Notes: generated by a model not told the origin, from the sequence alone. A DNA stretch of 49,866 nt from Actinomycetales bacterium (GCA_018969715.1 JAGWXT010000015.1:1-49866), one strand, 5' to 3'; positions 28,961 through 38,892 are shown, counted from the stretch's first letter. Numbers and translations are program-made.

Positions 28961-29587
28961 CTACTTCGAATAGAGCTCGACGATCAACTGCTCCTGCACG
29001 GCCGTGTCGATCTGGTCCCGGTTGGGCAGGGCGTGAACGATGATCCGCATCCGCTCGCCTACGACCTCAAGCCAAGCCGGGGTCGGGCGATCGCCCACCT
29101 CCGCGTGGGCAACGATGAAGGGTGTGAGGGTGCGTGAATTGGGGCGCACCTCAATCACGTCTCCCGCGCTGACCCGGTAGGAGGGGATGTCGACCTTGTG
29201 GCCGTTCACCAGGAAATGGCCGTGTCGAACGAGCTGTCGTGCCATGTCCCGACTCTTGGCGAAGCCGCCTCGGTAGACCACATTGTCCAGCCGACTCTCG
29301 AGGATCCGCAGCAGGTTCTCACCGGTCTTGCCCTGCCGTCGGCTGGCCTCCTCGTAATAGCCGCGAAACTGCTTCTCCAGAACACCGTAGATCCGTGCTG
29401 CCTTCTGCTTCTCTCGCTTCTGCAGCAGGTACTCCGACTCCTTCGCACGACCCCGACCGTGCTGGCCAGGTGGGTAGGGACGGGACTCGAGAGCGCACTT
29501 CGGCGTGTCACAGCGCGTTCCCTTGAGGAACAGCTTGACCTTCTCACGCCGACAGCGCTTGCACGCCGGCCCGGTGTCACGAGCCAT
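28961..29587 (-). CDS. rpsD: Ribosomal protein S4 (zinc-binding form)
   Basis: uS4 nucleates small-subunit assembly. The 208-residue protein keeps four N-terminal Cys (C9, C12, C26, C31) for zinc, followed by PPGQHGRGR and the S4 RNA-binding domain ([41 protein letters not shown]). ATG 29587 is preceded by GAAGGAGG. The 150-bp gap to rpsK is longer than in most of this block and may hold a promoter, but I found no convincing -35/-10 pair. Confidence 0.97.
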   Translation of the reverse strand: MARDTGPACKRCRREKVKLFLKGTRCDTPKCALESRPYPPGQHGRGRAKESEYLLQKREKQKAARIYGVLEKQFRGYYEEASRRQGKTGENLLRILESRLDNVVYRGGFAKSRDMARQLVRHGHFLVNGHKVDIPSYRVSAGDVIEVRPNSRTLTPFIVAHAEVGDRPTPAWLEVVGERMRIIVHALPNRDQIDTAVQEQLIVELYSK

Positions 29588-29737
29588 GGCGGCCTCCTTC
29601 CGCGAGACGCTTGATTCCTGCCACGTTGATCCCCTCGGGGTGTGAGTAGCCGACAGACCGCCAGTGATGACCGCTCGGAACTTCGGTCGTGTGCGCCAGG
29701 GCACCGTCGGTATGAACAAGGTTTCCAGTGAGGGCCA

Positions 29738-30160
29738 TCAGACGCGCCGCCGTTTCGGCGCACGCGTGCCGTTGAAGGGCACCGGGGTGACATCGGCAAT
29801 GGCGCCGACCTCCAGGCCGGTTGCCTGCAGGGAGCGGATGGCGGTCTCACGACCGGATCCCGGCCCCTTGACGAAGACGTCGACCTTCCGCATGCCGTGC
29901 TCCATCGCCTGCCGGGCAGCCTGTTCGGCCGCCAATTGAGCGGCGAACGGTGTGGACTTGCGGGAGCCCTTGAACCCGACCTGCCCGGAGGAGGCCCATG
30001 CGATCACATTGCCCTGTGGGTCGGTGATCGACACGATCGTGTTGTTGAAAGTGCTCTTGATGTGGGCGTGGCCCGCCGCAACGTTCTTGCGCTCCTTCTT
30101 TCGGACCTTCTTCTGGATCGGGCCTTTGCCCTTGCCCTGCGCGGTCTTCTTGGCGGCCAC
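29738..30160 (-). CDS. rpsK: Ribosomal protein S11
   Basis: uS11 sits on the platform of the small subunit near the E site. The 140-residue protein has a Lys-rich N-terminus and [38 protein letters not shown] and [13 protein letters not shown]. Start is GTG 30160, overlapping the rpsM stop by one base. Confidence 0.97.
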   Translation of the reverse strand: MAAKKTAQGKGKGPIQKKVRKKERKNVAAGHAHIKSTFNNTIVSITDPQGNVIAWASSGQVGFKGSRKSTPFAAQLAAEQAARQAMEHGMRKVDVFVKGPGSGRETAIRSLQATGLEVGAIADVTPVPFNGTRAPKRRRV

Positions 30161-30537
30161 TACTTCGACACCTTCTTCTTGCCTGCCACGGTCTTGCGCG
30201 GGCCCTTTCGGGTGCGAGCATTGGTGTGGGTTCGCTGGCCTCGCACTGGCAGGCCACGGCGGTGCCGCAGCCCCTGGTACGAGGCAATCTCAACCTTTCG
30301 GCGAATGTCGGCGGAAACCTCACGTCGCAGGTCCCCCTCGACCTTGTATGAGGCTTCGATCCAGTCGCGCAGCGCGACCACCTGTGCATCGCTCAGCTCA
30401 CGCACCCGAGTACTCGGGTCGATCCCGGTTGCGGCAAGGGTCGCCACCGCCCGGGTTCGGCCAATGCCATAGATATAGGTCAGCGCGATCTCGACCCGCT
30501 TCTCACGGGGGAGGTCGACGCCGACAAGCCGTGCCAC
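30160..30537 (-). CDS. rpsM: Ribosomal protein S13
   Basis: uS13 contacts tRNA and forms head bridges. The protein is 125 residues from GTG 30537, beginning with the conserved [18 protein letters not shown]; this matches the about 124-residue mycobacterial protein and follows AAGGGA. An ATG at 30555 would add six residues (MKGHRT). [19 protein letters not shown] and [15 protein letters not shown] are present. Confidence 0.95.
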   Translation of the reverse strand: MARLVGVDLPREKRVEIALTYIYGIGRTRAVATLAATGIDPSTRVRELSDAQVVALRDWIEASYKVEGDLRREVSADIRRKVEIASYQGLRHRRGLPVRGQRTHTNARTRKGPRKTVAGKKKVSK

Positions 30538-30582
30538 AGTTCGGTGTCCCTTCATCAGTGCGAGGCCTCGCACCCGGTCTGT

Positions 30583-30671
30583 CCCGCCGTGCGGCGGGTC
30601 CCCGGCCTCGCGCCGGGGGTGGCATCCGGTCATGCTGCAACCGGGATCGGACCGGGCGCCCATCGGGCGCC
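30583..30671 (-). promoter_or_regulatory. Three tandem hairpins in the rpmJ-rpsM gap
   Basis: In the 145-bp gap three stems follow one another: 30583-30598 (6 bp, GTGC loop), 30600-30618 (7 bp, CTCGC loop) and 30655-30671 (7 bp, ATC loop). They may be attenuators, processing signals or a ribosomal-protein binding site. No terminator T-run is seen. Confidence 0.45.
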
Positions 30672-30682
30672 GCGGGCTTGGG

Positions 30683-30796
30683 TCAGCCCTGACGCTGCTT
30701 GTGCCGGGGATTCTCGCAGATGACCATGACCCGGCCGTGGCGACGAATGACCTTGCACTTGTCGCAGATCTTCTTCACACTCGGCTGGACCTTCAC
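30683..30796 (-). CDS. rpmJ: Ribosomal protein L36 (zinc-binding form)
   Basis: This is the 37-residue bL36: [20 protein letters not shown], then [17 protein letters not shown]. Zinc ligands are C11, C14, C27 and H32. The GTG at 30796 follows GGGAGATGCC; the longer open frame upstream is not L36-like. It lies between infA and rpsM as is usual. Confidence 0.96.
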   Translation of the reverse strand: MKVQPSVKKICDKCKVIRRHGRVMVICENPRHKQRQG

Positions 30797-30986
30797 GGCA
30801 TCTCCCGGTTCACTGTCGGAATCTTGAATGTCGAATCTCGCGTCCTGGCAACTGCTGCTGCATTCCAACCGCTGCCCGCTGCGCCATGGGGCTCAACGCC
30901 GGACTGTTGGCGAAGCGCGGGATCACGAACCTCGGTGACGCTCAGGGTTCTCTGTGGCCTCGCACTGGTACTCGTCCGGCACTGGT

Positions 30987-31208
30987 TCACTTATAGCGAT
31001 AGACGATGCGCCCCCGAGTGAGGTCGTAGGGCGAGAGCTCGACAACCACACGGTCGTCGGGCAGGATGCGGATGTAGTGCACTCTCATCTTGCCTGAAAT
31101 GTGCGCGAGGACCTTGTGCCCATTGTCGAGTTCGACCCGAAACATTGCATTCGGCAGTGACTCAACTATGGTGCCTTCCAGTTCAATGGCGCCGTCCTTC
31201 TTGGGCAT
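30987..31208 (-). CDS. infA: Translation initiation factor IF-1
   Basis: IF-1 occupies the ribosomal A site during initiation. The 73-residue OB-fold protein reads [40 protein letters not shown], then [20 protein letters not shown], almost the standard actinobacterial sequence. The ATG follows a GGGATGCC context. A 190-bp gap without a clear promoter separates it from rpmJ, and a divergent 159-bp gap separates it from the lipoprotein gene. Confidence 0.97.
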   Translation of the reverse strand: MPKKDGAIELEGTIVESLPNAMFRVELDNGHKVLAHISGKMRVHYIRILPDDRVVVELSPYDLTRGRIVYRYK

Positions 31209-31356
31209 CCCTCACTCTTCGCTCGCCGTCCATCGGTTGTCACTGCTCGCCCTAGCGGCTGTCTAGGACATCTGACGAAGTCTACGCGACGTGGCTGAGG
31301 GGACGGCACCCGGGGTGTCTCCCTCATCCTTCACCCATCGGCCCTTGCCGTGTGCC

Positions 31357-31362
31357 TACATT
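31357..31362 (+). promoter_or_regulatory. Candidate -10 of a leaderless lipoprotein transcript
   Basis: TACATT fits TANNNT and ends 5 nt before the ATG at 31368, placing the expected transcription start at or next to the start codon. There is no good -35 and no ribosome-binding site. Confidence 0.4.
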
Positions 31363-31367
31363 TGAGT

Positions 31368-31859
31368 ATGGCAGCCTCACCGTCCCCAGCCTCCCACGGA
31401 TCAGCCCCCAACCCGGCGCCCCCGAAGACCCCAGTCTGGCGCCGCCTCGCCACACTGGGCTGCGCACTGGGTGTGGCCGCCTGCGGCGGCTCCGCCCCGC
31501 CGACGCCGCCGCAGGCGGATCTGGTGGGCACCTGGGTCGGGGACTATCGCTACCCATCCGCTGGGACGCGAGTGGATCCAACCGGCGTCGCCGTCTCCGC
31601 TACTGAGCGGATCACGATCACCGCTCAGGAGGGCGAGTTGCTCTGGGGGTACCAGACCTGGGTCGATGCCGGCATTACCCAGCGAGATCTGCTTCATGGC
31701 TCCATCGGCAGCGATGATCTGGTGGTCCTCACTGAAGCGCAGGGCCACTGGCTGGGGCGCTTCGACGGTGAGGCGCTCATCTTGCGCTACATCCGAACGG
31801 GTAAGCAGCGGACGACCTACGAGGTGACCCTGCGCCGAGCAGATCTTGCCTCACCCTGA
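31368..31859 (+). CDS. Predicted small lipoprotein of unknown function
   Basis: This is the only plus-strand gene in the ribosomal block. From ATG 31368 it has 163 residues. A Ser/Pro/Ala-rich lead, a basic WRRLA, a hydrophobic TLGCALGVAA and the lipobox Cys (VAAC, near residue 39) predict a lipid-anchored exported protein. The mature part begins GGSAPPTPP, then DLVGTWVGDYRYPS, ERITITAQEGELLWGYQTW, and ends with beta-strand-like sequence (LILRYIRTGKQRTTYEVTLR). The pattern suggests a small beta-barrel of lipocalin-like type, but I do not recognise a family. It sits convergent to adk and divergent from infA, where map is commonly found between adk and infA. An upstream GTG at 31350 is less likely. 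Confidence 0.75.
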   Translation: MAASPSPASHGSAPNPAPPKTPVWRRLATLGCALGVAACGGSAPPTPPQADLVGTWVGDYRYPSAGTRVDPTGVAVSATERITITAQEGELLWGYQTWVDAGITQRDLLHGSIGSDDLVVLTEAQGHWLGRFDGEALILRYIRTGKQRTTYEVTLRRADLASP

Positions 31860-31873
31860 GTTGCGGCTGAGGG

Positions 31874-32470
31874 TCAGTCCCGTCCGGCCGCTTGCACCGG
31901 TATCGCACCGCTCAGGCCCAGTGCTGCCGCGATGCGCTCGGTGACCTCGGCGATCTCCCCGGTGCCGTCGACGTCGACGAGTTGATCACGCGCCGCGTAG
32001 CAGTCCAGCAAGGGCTGTGTCTGCTCGCGGTAGATGCGCAGTCGGGCATCTACCACCTCCGCAAGGTCATCGCTGCGTCCCGCCGTGGCCCTCGCCTGCA
32101 GCCGGGCGCGCACCTCAGCGGCCGGTACCTGCAGGTGGACAACTCGGTCGAGGCCAGCACCGGCGCCGGCGAGAATGCCGTCGAGGTCACCCACCTGCGT
32201 GAGCGTTCGAGGGTACCCGTCGAGGATCCAGCCGGCTGCGGCATCACTGTGGGCGAGGCGCTCGGCCAGCATCCGCGTCGTCAGTTCATCGGGAACGTAG
32301 GCGCCGGCATCGAGATACCCCTGCGCCTCCCGTCCCAATGGTGTCCCGGCAGCGATCATGGAACGGAACATGTCACCGGTGCTCACATGGGGGACCGCGA
32401 GACGGGCGGCCAGCGACGCCGCCTGGGTGCCCTTGCCCGCCCCCGGCATCCCCATCAGGATCACCCTCAT
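31874..32470 (-). CDS. adk: Adenylate kinase (short-LID form)
   Basis: Adenylate kinase interconverts AMP, ADP and ATP. The 198-residue protein has the P-loop MGMPGAGKGTQA, STGDMFRSMIAAGTPLG for AMP binding, WILDGYPRTLTQ, and a very short LID (around RATAGRSDDLAE) without zinc Cys, like the mycobacterial enzyme. Its ATG overlaps the secY stop by one base (TGATG). No map gene follows it. Confidence 0.96.
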   Translation of the reverse strand: MRVILMGMPGAGKGTQAASLAARLAVPHVSTGDMFRSMIAAGTPLGREAQGYLDAGAYVPDELTTRMLAERLAHSDAAAGWILDGYPRTLTQVGDLDGILAGAGAGLDRVVHLQVPAAEVRARLQARATAGRSDDLAEVVDARLRIYREQTQPLLDCYAARDQLVDVDGTGEIAEVTERIAAALGLSGAIPVQAAGRD

Positions 32471-33768
32471 CAGCGCAGGAAGCCCTCATAGCTGCGCTGC
32501 TGCAGTTGTGCCTCAATCTGCTTGACGGTGTCCAAGCCGACGCCGACGATGATGAGCAGACTCGTTCCACCGAAGAGGAAGTCCTGACCGATGTCGAAGG
32601 CGCCGAACGCGAAGAACGGAATGATCGCGATCGCCGCCAAGTAGAGCGAACCTGCCGTCATCAACCGGGTCAGGACATAGTCAAGGTACTCGGCGGTCGG
32701 CCTGCCGGCCCTGATGCCGGGAATGAAGCCACCGTACTTCTTCATATTGTCCGCAACCTCGTTGGGATCAAAGGTGATGGCGGCATAGAAGAAGGCGAAG
32801 AAGATGATGAGCAGTCCGTAGGTGGCGATGTAGACGCCGGAGTCACCCGTTTGGAAGTTGCGGGCAATCCACTGCGCCCATGGGGCCTGACTGCCACTGA
32901 GTTGGACGAGCAGGGCCGGCAGATAGAGGATGGAACTGGCGAAGATCACCGGGATCACGCCTGCCATGTTCACCTTTAGTGGGATGTATGTGGAACTGCC
33001 GCCGTACATTCGCCGGCCGATCATGCGCTTGGCGTACTGCACGGGGATTCGGCGCTGCGCCTGTTCGACGAAGACGACTGCGGCGATCAGGACCAGTCCG
33101 ACGGCAATGGTGACGCTGAAGGCGAAGGAACCACGCGTGGAGAGGATTGAGGCGAACTGGCTGGGGATGGTGGAGATGATGGATGCGAAGATCAGCAGTG
33201 ACATGCCGTTGCCGACCCCACGGTCAGTGATGATCTCGCCCAGCCACATGACCAGGCCGGTGCCAGCGGTCATCGTGATCACCATGATGAACGCGGTGGC
33301 GAGGGAGTCGTCGGGTACGAGGTCCTCCGGGCAGCCCTGCAGCAGGGCACCGGGGGTGCGGGCCAGTGCCACCAGCGCAGTGGACTGCAGGACCGCCAAC
33401 GCGATCGTCACATAGCGGGTGTACTGCGTGATCTTGGCCTGACCGGCCTGCCCCTCCTTCTTCAGGGTCTCCAATCGGGGGATCACCACCGTCAGCAGTT
33501 GCAGGATGATGCTCGCGGTGATGTAGGGCATGATCCCGAGGGCGAACACCGACAACTGCAGCAGCGCGCCGCCGCTGAACAGGTTGATGACGCTGTAGAG
33601 CGAGTTGCCCTGGACGAGATTGATACAGGTCTGGACCGCGGTGTAGTCAACGCCGGGGGTGGGCACCACTGCCCCCAGCCGGAAGAGCGCAATCATGCCC
33701 AGCGTGATGAGCAGCTTTCGACGGAGATCCGGGGTGCGAAAGGCGTCGAAGAGGCCGGCGACATTCAT
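32470..33768 (-). CDS. secY: Protein translocase subunit SecY
   Basis: SecY forms the protein-conducting channel in the cytoplasmic membrane. The 432-residue protein has ten predicted membrane helices, beginning LFDAFRTPDLRRKLLITLGM. Plug-region residues follow near FSGGALLQLSVFALGIMPYI, and the conserved cytoplasmic loop GGSSTYIPLKVNMAGVIPVI is intact. It lies after rplO (63-bp gap) and is coupled to adk, the normal spc-operon end. Confidence 0.97.
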   Translation of the reverse strand: MNVAGLFDAFRTPDLRRKLLITLGMIALFRLGAVVPTPGVDYTAVQTCINLVQGNSLYSVINLFSGGALLQLSVFALGIMPYITASIILQLLTVVIPRLETLKKEGQAGQAKITQYTRYVTIALAVLQSTALVALARTPGALLQGCPEDLVPDDSLATAFIMVITMTAGTGLVMWLGEIITDRGVGNGMSLLIFASIISTIPSQFASILSTRGSFAFSVTIAVGLVLIAAVVFVEQAQRRIPVQYAKRMIGRRMYGGSSTYIPLKVNMAGVIPVIFASSILYLPALLVQLSGSQAPWAQWIARNFQTGDSGVYIATYGLLIIFFAFFYAAITFDPNEVADNMKKYGGFIPGIRAGRPTAEYLDYVLTRLMTAGSLYLAAIAIIPFFAFGAFDIGQDFLFGGTSLLIIVGVGLDTVKQIEAQLQQRSYEGFLR

Positions 33769-33831
33769 TGCTCGGCCCCCGCGGTTGCCCGGTCAGCATC
33801 TGGCACGGTCGTGTCCCTCCGCTTGTCGGGT

Positions 33832-34281
33832 CTAGGCGGTTTCGTCGACGATAACCGAACCCCCGGCGGCCTCAATCTTGCGCCGCGCGCTGGCAGAGCA
33901 GGCCGTGACCTGCACGCTGACCGAGACCTCGATCTCGCCATGACCGAGGACCTTCACCGGTCGCCCCTGCCGCACCAGACCGGCGGCGGCGAGCGCCTCG
34001 GCGGTGACGGCGGCACCTGCCGGGAAATGCCGCGCGAGCACGGCGATGTTCACCACCTGGTACTCGATCCGATTGGGACTGGTGAAGCCCTTGAGCTTGG
34101 GCAGCCGCATCTGCAGTGGCATCTGCCCGCCCTCGAATCGTGCGGGCACGGTACCCCGAGCGCCGGTCCCCTTCGTCCCGCGACCAGCGGTCTTGCCCTT
34201 ACTGGCTTCGCCGCGACCCTTCCGGGTGCGCGGGGTGTGGGCGCCCGGCGCCGGCCGCAGGTGGTGGGCCTTGAGCGTCAT
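33832..34281 (-). CDS. rplO: Ribosomal protein L15
   Basis: uL15 is a late-assembly large-subunit protein. The 149 residues include [36 protein letters not shown] and [18 protein letters not shown], which are diagnostic. Its start overlaps the rpmD stop by four bases. Confidence 0.97.
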   Translation of the reverse strand: MTLKAHHLRPAPGAHTPRTRKGRGEASKGKTAGRGTKGTGARGTVPARFEGGQMPLQMRLPKLKGFTSPNRIEYQVVNIAVLARHFPAGAAVTAEALAAAGLVRQGRPVKVLGHGEIEVSVSVQVTACSASARRKIEAAGGSVIVDETA

Positions 34282-34514
34282 TTACCTCGTCCTCCTCGCG
34301 TGATCCCATCCGTCCCTGCGGGGCCCGGGGATGCGTCCTCAGTCGTGACCGTCACGAGATGACTGACCGCGCGGACCATGCCTCGGAACTCGGGTGTATC
34401 CGGCCGGCTGACTGTGTCGCCGATCCGTCGCAATCCGAGGGTGCGCAAGGTGTCCCGCTGCGCCGCCAGTGCACCGATTGACGAGCGGACCTGCGTGATG
34501 TGCACGGTACTCAT
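34278..34514 (-). CDS. rpmD: Ribosomal protein L30
   Basis: The 78-residue uL30 starts [20 protein letters not shown] and has [20 protein letters not shown]. It carries a C-terminal tail of about 20 Gly/Asp/Pro-rich residues beyond the usual 58-60. It overlaps rpsE and rplO by four bases each. Confidence 0.96.
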   Translation of the reverse strand: MSTVHITQVRSSIGALAAQRDTLRTLGLRRIGDTVSRPDTPEFRGMVRAVSHLVTVTTEDASPGPAGTDGITRGGRGK

Positions 34515-35110
34515 GCCGAGCTCATTCCAGCCGCTTGGGCGCGCAGCAGTGCCACCGGCGCCACGGCCTCGACCGGCAGGCCGCGACGGGCTGCCACCTG
34601 CTCGGGCTGCTCAAGCCGACGAAGGGCGTCAACGGTGGCGTGGACGATGTTGATCGGGTTGTCCGATCCCATGGACTTGGTCAGGACGTCGTGGACGCCC
34701 GCCGCCTCGAGGACGGCGCGCACCGGGCCGCCGGCAATGACACCGGTTCCCGGGGAGGCCGGGCGCAGCATGACCACGCCAGCGGCCGCCTTGCCGATAA
34801 TCGGGTGCGGGATTGTTCCTTGAATGCGGGGGACACGGAAGAAGCCCTTTCGCGCCTCCTCAACCCCCTTGGCAATGGCAGCAGGCACCTCGCGCGCCTT
34901 GCCGTACCCAATCCCGACGTTGCCCTCGCCATCACCGACAACCACCAGCGCGGTGAAGGAGAACCGGCGCCCACCTTTGACCACCTTGGCCACTCGGTTG
35001 ATCGTCACCACCCGCTCGATGAGTGGGGTGCGCGGCTCGGTCGCTCGGCCATCACGACGATCCCGTCGGGGTTCGGAACTGCCACCACCGCGACGCGGGG
35101 CTGACACCAT
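34511..35110 (-). CDS. rpsE: Ribosomal protein S5
   Basis: uS5 helps decoding accuracy. It has 199 residues with a basic N-terminal tail of about 30 residues ([10 protein letters not shown]...), then [40 protein letters not shown] and [16 protein letters not shown]-like sequence (here [20 protein letters not shown]). AGAGAGGAT precedes the ATG. Confidence 0.97.
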   Translation of the reverse strand: MVSAPRRGGGSSEPRRDRRDGRATEPRTPLIERVVTINRVAKVVKGGRRFSFTALVVVGDGEGNVGIGYGKAREVPAAIAKGVEEARKGFFRVPRIQGTIPHPIIGKAAAGVVMLRPASPGTGVIAGGPVRAVLEAAGVHDVLTKSMGSDNPINIVHATVDALRRLEQPEQVAARRGLPVEAVAPVALLRAQAAGMSSA

Positions 35111-35142
35111 GAAGAATCCTCTCTCTCGCGTCGGGCCTGGCC

Positions 35143-35523
35143 CTAGAAGGCCAGCCCGCCTTCCCGTGCCCCATCGGCGAGGGCGGCAACCCGACCGTGG
35201 TACCGACGACCGCCGCGATCGAAGACGACCGCCGTAACGCCCGCTTCAGTGGCCCGCTGCGCCACCACCTGGCCGACTCGACGGGCCTGTGCGGTCTTGT
35301 CCCCGGCAGCGCTGACACCCGTCTCCATCGATGATGCGGCGGCCAGGGTGCGGCCGGCGGTGTCGTCGACAACCTGGGCGGTGACGTGGCGCAGTGATCG
35401 TGAAACCACGAGCCGCGGCCGTTCCGGTTGCCCGCTGATCCGCTTGCGCACCCGCAGTTGGCGGCGCCGCAGCGCACGGCTCTTGACTGAACGCCGCTTC
35501 GGGATATCCGTTGGCCCGGTCAT
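35143..35523 (-). CDS. rplR: Ribosomal protein L18
   Basis: uL18 binds 5S rRNA. The 126 residues contain [39 protein letters not shown] and [20 protein letters not shown]. It is coupled to rplF by a four-base overlap. Confidence 0.97.
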   Translation of the reverse strand: MTGPTDIPKRRSVKSRALRRRQLRVRKRISGQPERPRLVVSRSLRHVTAQVVDDTAGRTLAAASSMETGVSAAGDKTAQARRVGQVVAQRATEAGVTAVVFDRGGRRYHGRVAALADGAREGGLAF

Positions 35524-36062
35524 CGCTTACCCGCCTTCCCCGCCTTGCGTCGGATTCGCTCACCCTCATAGCGGACGCCCTTCGCCTTGTAGGGGTCCGG
35601 CTTGCGGAGGGCGCGTAGATTCGCCGCCACCTGACCGACCTGCTGCTTATCGGCTCCGGCGACAACAAGTCGAGTTGGGGATTCGACAATGAACTCAATC
35701 CCCGCTGGAGCGGTGACGGGCACCGGGTGGGAGAACCCGAGGGAGAATTCCAGATCCGAGCCCTTCTGGGCGACCCGGTAGCCGGTACCGCTGATCTCCA
35801 GCACCTTGCGGTACCCCTCGGTGACGCCGGTCACCATGTTTGCGATGAGCGTTCGAGTCAGCCCGTGCAGGCTGCGATTGAGGCGTTCATCGTCAGGGCG
35901 ACTCACAATGACCGCACCGCTGTCATCACGCGTGATGGTCAGTGTTGGACTGAAGTTCGCCGCGAGCGTGCCGCGCGGCCCGCGGACCGTGACGTCAGTG
36001 CCGTCGATGGTCACATCAACGCCGGTGGGGATGGGCACTGGGGCCCGGCCGATTCGAGACAT
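35520..36062 (-). CDS. rplF: Ribosomal protein L6
   Basis: uL6 lies near the GTPase-associated centre. The 180-residue protein starts [20 protein letters not shown], has two similar alpha/beta domains, and ends with the [20 protein letters not shown] signature. It follows rpsH after 6 bp. Confidence 0.97.
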   Translation of the reverse strand: MSRIGRAPVPIPTGVDVTIDGTDVTVRGPRGTLAANFSPTLTITRDDSGAVIVSRPDDERLNRSLHGLTRTLIANMVTGVTEGYRKVLEISGTGYRVAQKGSDLEFSLGFSHPVPVTAPAGIEFIVESPTRLVVAGADKQQVGQVAANLRALRKPDPYKAKGVRYEGERIRRKAGKAGKR

Positions 36063-36068
36063 GGCCCG

Positions 36069-36467
36069 TCACCAAACGAAGGCGAGGACTTCCCCGCCAA
36101 CGCCCTGTCGTGCTGCCTGACGATCGGTCAGCAGCCCTGCGGATGTGGAGATGATCGCGATCCCAAGCCCTCCGAGCACCCGCGGCAACTGGTCGCTGCG
36201 GGCATAGACCCGCAACCCCGGCTTGCTGATCCGGCGCAGCCCCGCCAGACTGCGCTCGCGATTGGGCCCGTACTTGAGGGTGATGACGAGCGTACTGCCC
36301 ACCTTGGCCGCCTCGGTGCGGAATCCAGCGATGTATCCCTCGCGTTGCAGGATCTCCGCAATACCCGCCTTCATCTTCGAGTGGGGCATGCTCGTGTGCT
36401 CCAGATGAGCGGTGTTCGCATTGCGGATCCTGGTGAGCATGTCCGCGATTGGGTCAGTCATGGTCAT
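36069..36467 (-). CDS. rpsH: Ribosomal protein S8
   Basis: uS8 binds helix 21 of 16S rRNA and in many bacteria represses the spc operon. The 132 residues include [33 protein letters not shown] and [21 protein letters not shown] second ATG two codons later (MTDPIAD) may be the real start. Confidence 0.97.
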   Translation of the reverse strand: MTMTDPIADMLTRIRNANTAHLEHTSMPHSKMKAGIAEILQREGYIAGFRTEAAKVGSTLVITLKYGPNRERSLAGLRRISKPGLRVYARSDQLPRVLGGLGIAIISTSAGLLTDRQAARQGVGGEVLAFVW

Positions 36468-36474
36468 CGTGGGC

Positions 36475-36660
36475 TCACCAACTGCTCTTCGTCACGCCTG
36501 GCAGCTCGCCCCGATGGGCCATGGAGCGCAGGCATACCCGGCAGAGGTTGAACTTGCGGTACACCGCTCGCGGCCGCCCACAGACGGCGCAACGGGTGTA
36601 CCCGCGTACCTTGAACTTCGGGGTCGCCTGCTGCTTTTCGATCAGTGCCTTCTTTGCCAT
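36475..36660 (-). CDS. rpsZ: Ribosomal protein S14 type Z (zinc-binding)
   Basis: This is the short 61-residue uS14 with two CxxC pairs (C24, C27, C40, C43) that bind zinc: [20 protein letters not shown], then RVC. Zinc-replete Actinobacteria use this form and often carry a zinc-free paralogue elsewhere. It overlaps rplE by one base and is 7 bp from rpsH. Confidence 0.97.
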   Translation of the reverse strand: MAKKALIEKQQATPKFKVRGYTRCAVCGRPRAVYRKFNLCRVCLRSMAHRGELPGVTKSSW

Positions 36661-37223
36661 CAGGACTCCTTGAAGGGGAAGCCGAGCCGCCGCAGCAGCG
36701 CCCTTCCCTGGTCGTCGTTGGACGCAGTTGTGACAACGGTGATGTCCATGCCGCGCGGCCGGTCGATGGTGTCCTGGTTGATCTCGTAGAACACCGACTG
36801 CTCGGTCAGGCCGAAGGTGTAGTTGCCGTGACCGTCGAACTGCCGTGCCGACAGTCCCCGGAAGTCGCGAATTCTGGGCAGGTTGATTGTGAGCAGTCGA
36901 TCAAGAAACTCCCACATGCGGGTACCGCGCAGGGTTACATGGCAGCCGATCGGCATGCCCTCACGCAACTTGAACTGCGCAATGGACCGTCGCGCTCTGG
37001 TGATAGCGGGTCGCTGTCCGGTGATGAGCGATAGGTCGCGCACCGCCCCCTCCATCAGCTTGCCATCGCGGGCAGCCTCACCCACCCCCATGTTCACAAC
37101 CACCTTGGTGACCGTGGGCACCTGCATCACGTTGGAGATGCCGAATTCCTGCTGCAGGGCGGGGGCGATCTCTTCCCGATAGCGCACCTTCAGGCGCGGC
37201 ACCGTTGACTGGGCAGTGGCCAT
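36660..37223 (-). CDS. rplE: Ribosomal protein L5
   Basis: uL5 binds 5S rRNA and contacts P-site tRNA. The 187 residues contain [60 protein letters not shown] and a [21 protein letters not shown]-terminal region. It overlaps rplX and rpsZ by one base each. Confidence 0.97.
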   Translation of the reverse strand: MATAQSTVPRLKVRYREEIAPALQQEFGISNVMQVPTVTKVVVNMGVGEAARDGKLMEGAVRDLSLITGQRPAITRARRSIAQFKLREGMPIGCHVTLRGTRMWEFLDRLLTINLPRIRDFRGLSARQFDGHGNYTFGLTEQSVFYEINQDTIDRPRGMDITVVTTASNDDQGRALLRRLGFPFKES

Positions 37224-37582
37224 CAGATCTCATTCCCCGTCCGCACGCTGATCCGGACGCTGCGCGTTCCCTCATAGGTCGTGCCATCGCGACGGCGCTT
37301 CTCCACCGGACGCCGCTCGTAACGCACCCGCGTGGGGCGGTTGTCCGTGGGATCAACCAGTTGGACGGACGCGACCGCAACCGGGGCCTCCGCGGTGATG
37401 ATGCCCCCCTGCTGCTGGCCACGCGGCCCGCCACCGGCCTTGCGGTGCTTCTTCACCCGGTTGACTCCCTCGACGATGACGCGCTCCCGCACAAGGTCGA
37501 TAGACAGGATGCGTCCAGTGACACCGCGGTCCTTGCCGGCCATGACCTGAACGACATCGCCCTTCTTCACATGCAGTCCCAT
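37223..37582 (-). CDS. rplX: Ribosomal protein L24
   Basis: uL24 is an assembly initiator at the tunnel exit. The 119 residues begin [20 protein letters not shown] and include [12 protein letters not shown]. It is about 15 residues longer than usual, mainly through a C-terminal addition after the KOW domain. It lies 3 bp after rplN. Confidence 0.95.
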   Translation of the reverse strand: MGLHVKKGDVVQVMAGKDRGVTGRILSIDLVRERVIVEGVNRVKKHRKAGGGPRGQQQGGIITAEAPVAVASVQLVDPTDNRPTRVRYERRPVEKRRRDGTTYEGTRSVRISVRTGNEI

Positions 37583-37585
37583 GTG

Positions 37586-37954
37586 CTACAGCACCTCCGG
37601 CGCCAGCGAGATGATCTTCATGAACCGCTTATCGCGCAGTTCGCGCCCGACCGGACCGAAGATACGTGTCCCCCGCGGTTCATTGTCATTCTTGATAATG
37701 ACCGCCGCGTTCTCGTCGAACCGGATGTAGGAGCCATCTGGGCGCCGCTTCTGGTTGGTCACTCGCACCACCACCGCCTTGACGACCTCACCCTTCTTCA
37801 CGCCGGCCCCCGGGATGGCGTCCTTGACCGTGGCCACGATGATGTCGCCGATGCTGGCATAGCGGCGACCAGAGCCACCCAGCACCCGAATACACAACAA
37901 CTCCTTGGCGCCCGTGTTGTCGGCAACGCGAAGTCGCGTCTCCTGTTGAATCAT
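37586..37954 (-). CDS. rplN: Ribosomal protein L14
   Basis: uL14 is a highly conserved intersubunit-bridge protein and first gene of the spc cluster. It has the canonical 122 residues: [38 protein letters not shown] and [20 protein letters not shown]. It lies 5 bp after rpsQ, so there is no separate spc promoter here. Confidence 0.98.
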   Translation of the reverse strand: MIQQETRLRVADNTGAKELLCIRVLGGSGRRYASIGDIIVATVKDAIPGAGVKKGEVVKAVVVRVTNQKRRPDGSYIRFDENAAVIIKNDNEPRGTRIFGPVGRELRDKRFMKIISLAPEVL

Positions 37955-37959
37955 GACCG

Positions 37960-38238
37960 TTACTTCGCCTTCTCGAGGATCTCGACGACGCGCCAGCGCT
38001 TCGTCGCGGAAAGCGGCCGGGTCTCCATGAGGAGCACCCGGTCGCCGGTCCCGGCAGAGTTGAGTTCATCGTGCGCCTTGAGGCGGCTGGTGCGACGCAC
38101 CACCTTGCCGTAGAGCGGGTGGGTGAAGCGGTCCTCGACCGCGACGACAACCGTCTTGTTCATTCGGTCGCTGACCACCATGCCCTCACGTGTCTTGCGG
38201 TGGGCCGCGCGCATCTCATCAGCGTCATTGCCAGCCAT
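37960..38238 (-). CDS. rpsQ: Ribosomal protein S17
   Basis: uS17 binds 16S rRNA in early assembly. The 92 residues have an N-terminal lead of about 17, then [20 protein letters not shown] and [19 protein letters not shown]. It overlaps rpmC by one base. Confidence 0.97.
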   Translation of the reverse strand: MAGNDADEMRAAHRKTREGMVVSDRMNKTVVVAVEDRFTHPLYGKVVRRTSRLKAHDELNSAGTGDRVLLMETRPLSATKRWRVVEILEKAK

Positions 38239-38471
38239 CAGACTGCCTCCTCGATGACGGGGGTGATCCCCAGTTCCCGCTCACGCATGATGGTGTAGAT
38301 GCGGGCGATGTCGGTGCGAACAGCGCGCAGCCGCCCATGGTTCTCGAGCTGCCCGGTTGCCCCCTGGAAGCGCAGGTTGAACAGTTCCGCCTTTGCTTCA
38401 CGCAGCCGCTCGACGAGCTCATCAGCCGTGAGCCCTCGCAACTCAACCGGACTGGTGCCAACGCCCATCAT
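38238..38471 (-). CDS. rpmC: Ribosomal protein L29
   Basis: The 77-residue uL29 includes [40 protein letters not shown] and [15 protein letters not shown]. It docks near the tunnel exit and trigger-factor site. It overlaps rplP by four bases. Confidence 0.97.
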   Translation of the reverse strand: MMGVGTSPVELRGLTADELVERLREAKAELFNLRFQGATGQLENHGRLRAVRTDIARIYTIMRERELGITPVIEEAV

Positions 38472-38890
38472 TCGACTCCATTCGCATCCCGCGCAACGAT
38501 GCGCGTCTTGACCGGCAGCTTGTGGGAGGCGCGCAGTAGCGCCTCCTTGGCAATCCGATCATCGGGATATGCCAGTTCGAACATGATCCGACCGGGCTTG
38601 ATGTTGGCGATCCACCACTCCGGGGAGCCCTTACCAGAACCCATTCGCGTTTCTGCCGGCTTCTTCGTCAACGGCCGATCGGGGTAGATCGTGATCCATA
38701 CGCGTCCACCACGGCGGATATGGCGATTGATCGCAATACGCGCCGACTCGATCTGCCGGTTGGTGATGTAGCCGGGTTCCAGCGCTTGGAGGCCCCACTG
38801 CCCGAAGGTCACCTCCGTGCCGCCCTTGGCGTTACCGGTGCGTCGGGGGTGGTGCTGCTTGCGGAACTTCGTCCGCCGCGGGATCAGCAT
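38468..38890 (-). CDS. rplP: Ribosomal protein L16
   Basis: uL16 helps build the A-site and peptidyl-transferase region. The 140 residues contain [60 protein letters not shown] and [20 protein letters not shown]. It lies 2 bp after rpsC. Confidence 0.98.
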   Translation of the reverse strand: MLIPRRTKFRKQHHPRRTGNAKGGTEVTFGQWGLQALEPGYITNRQIESARIAINRHIRRGGRVWITIYPDRPLTKKPAETRMGSGKGSPEWWIANIKPGRIMFELAYPDDRIAKEALLRASHKLPVKTRIVARDANGVE

Positions 38891-38892
38891 GT

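Noticed and set aside
30797-30986. Promoter in the infA-rpmJ gap
   Set aside because: TTGCCA and TTGAGC are present on the minus strand, but no TANNNT hexamer lies at a 16-18 base distance.
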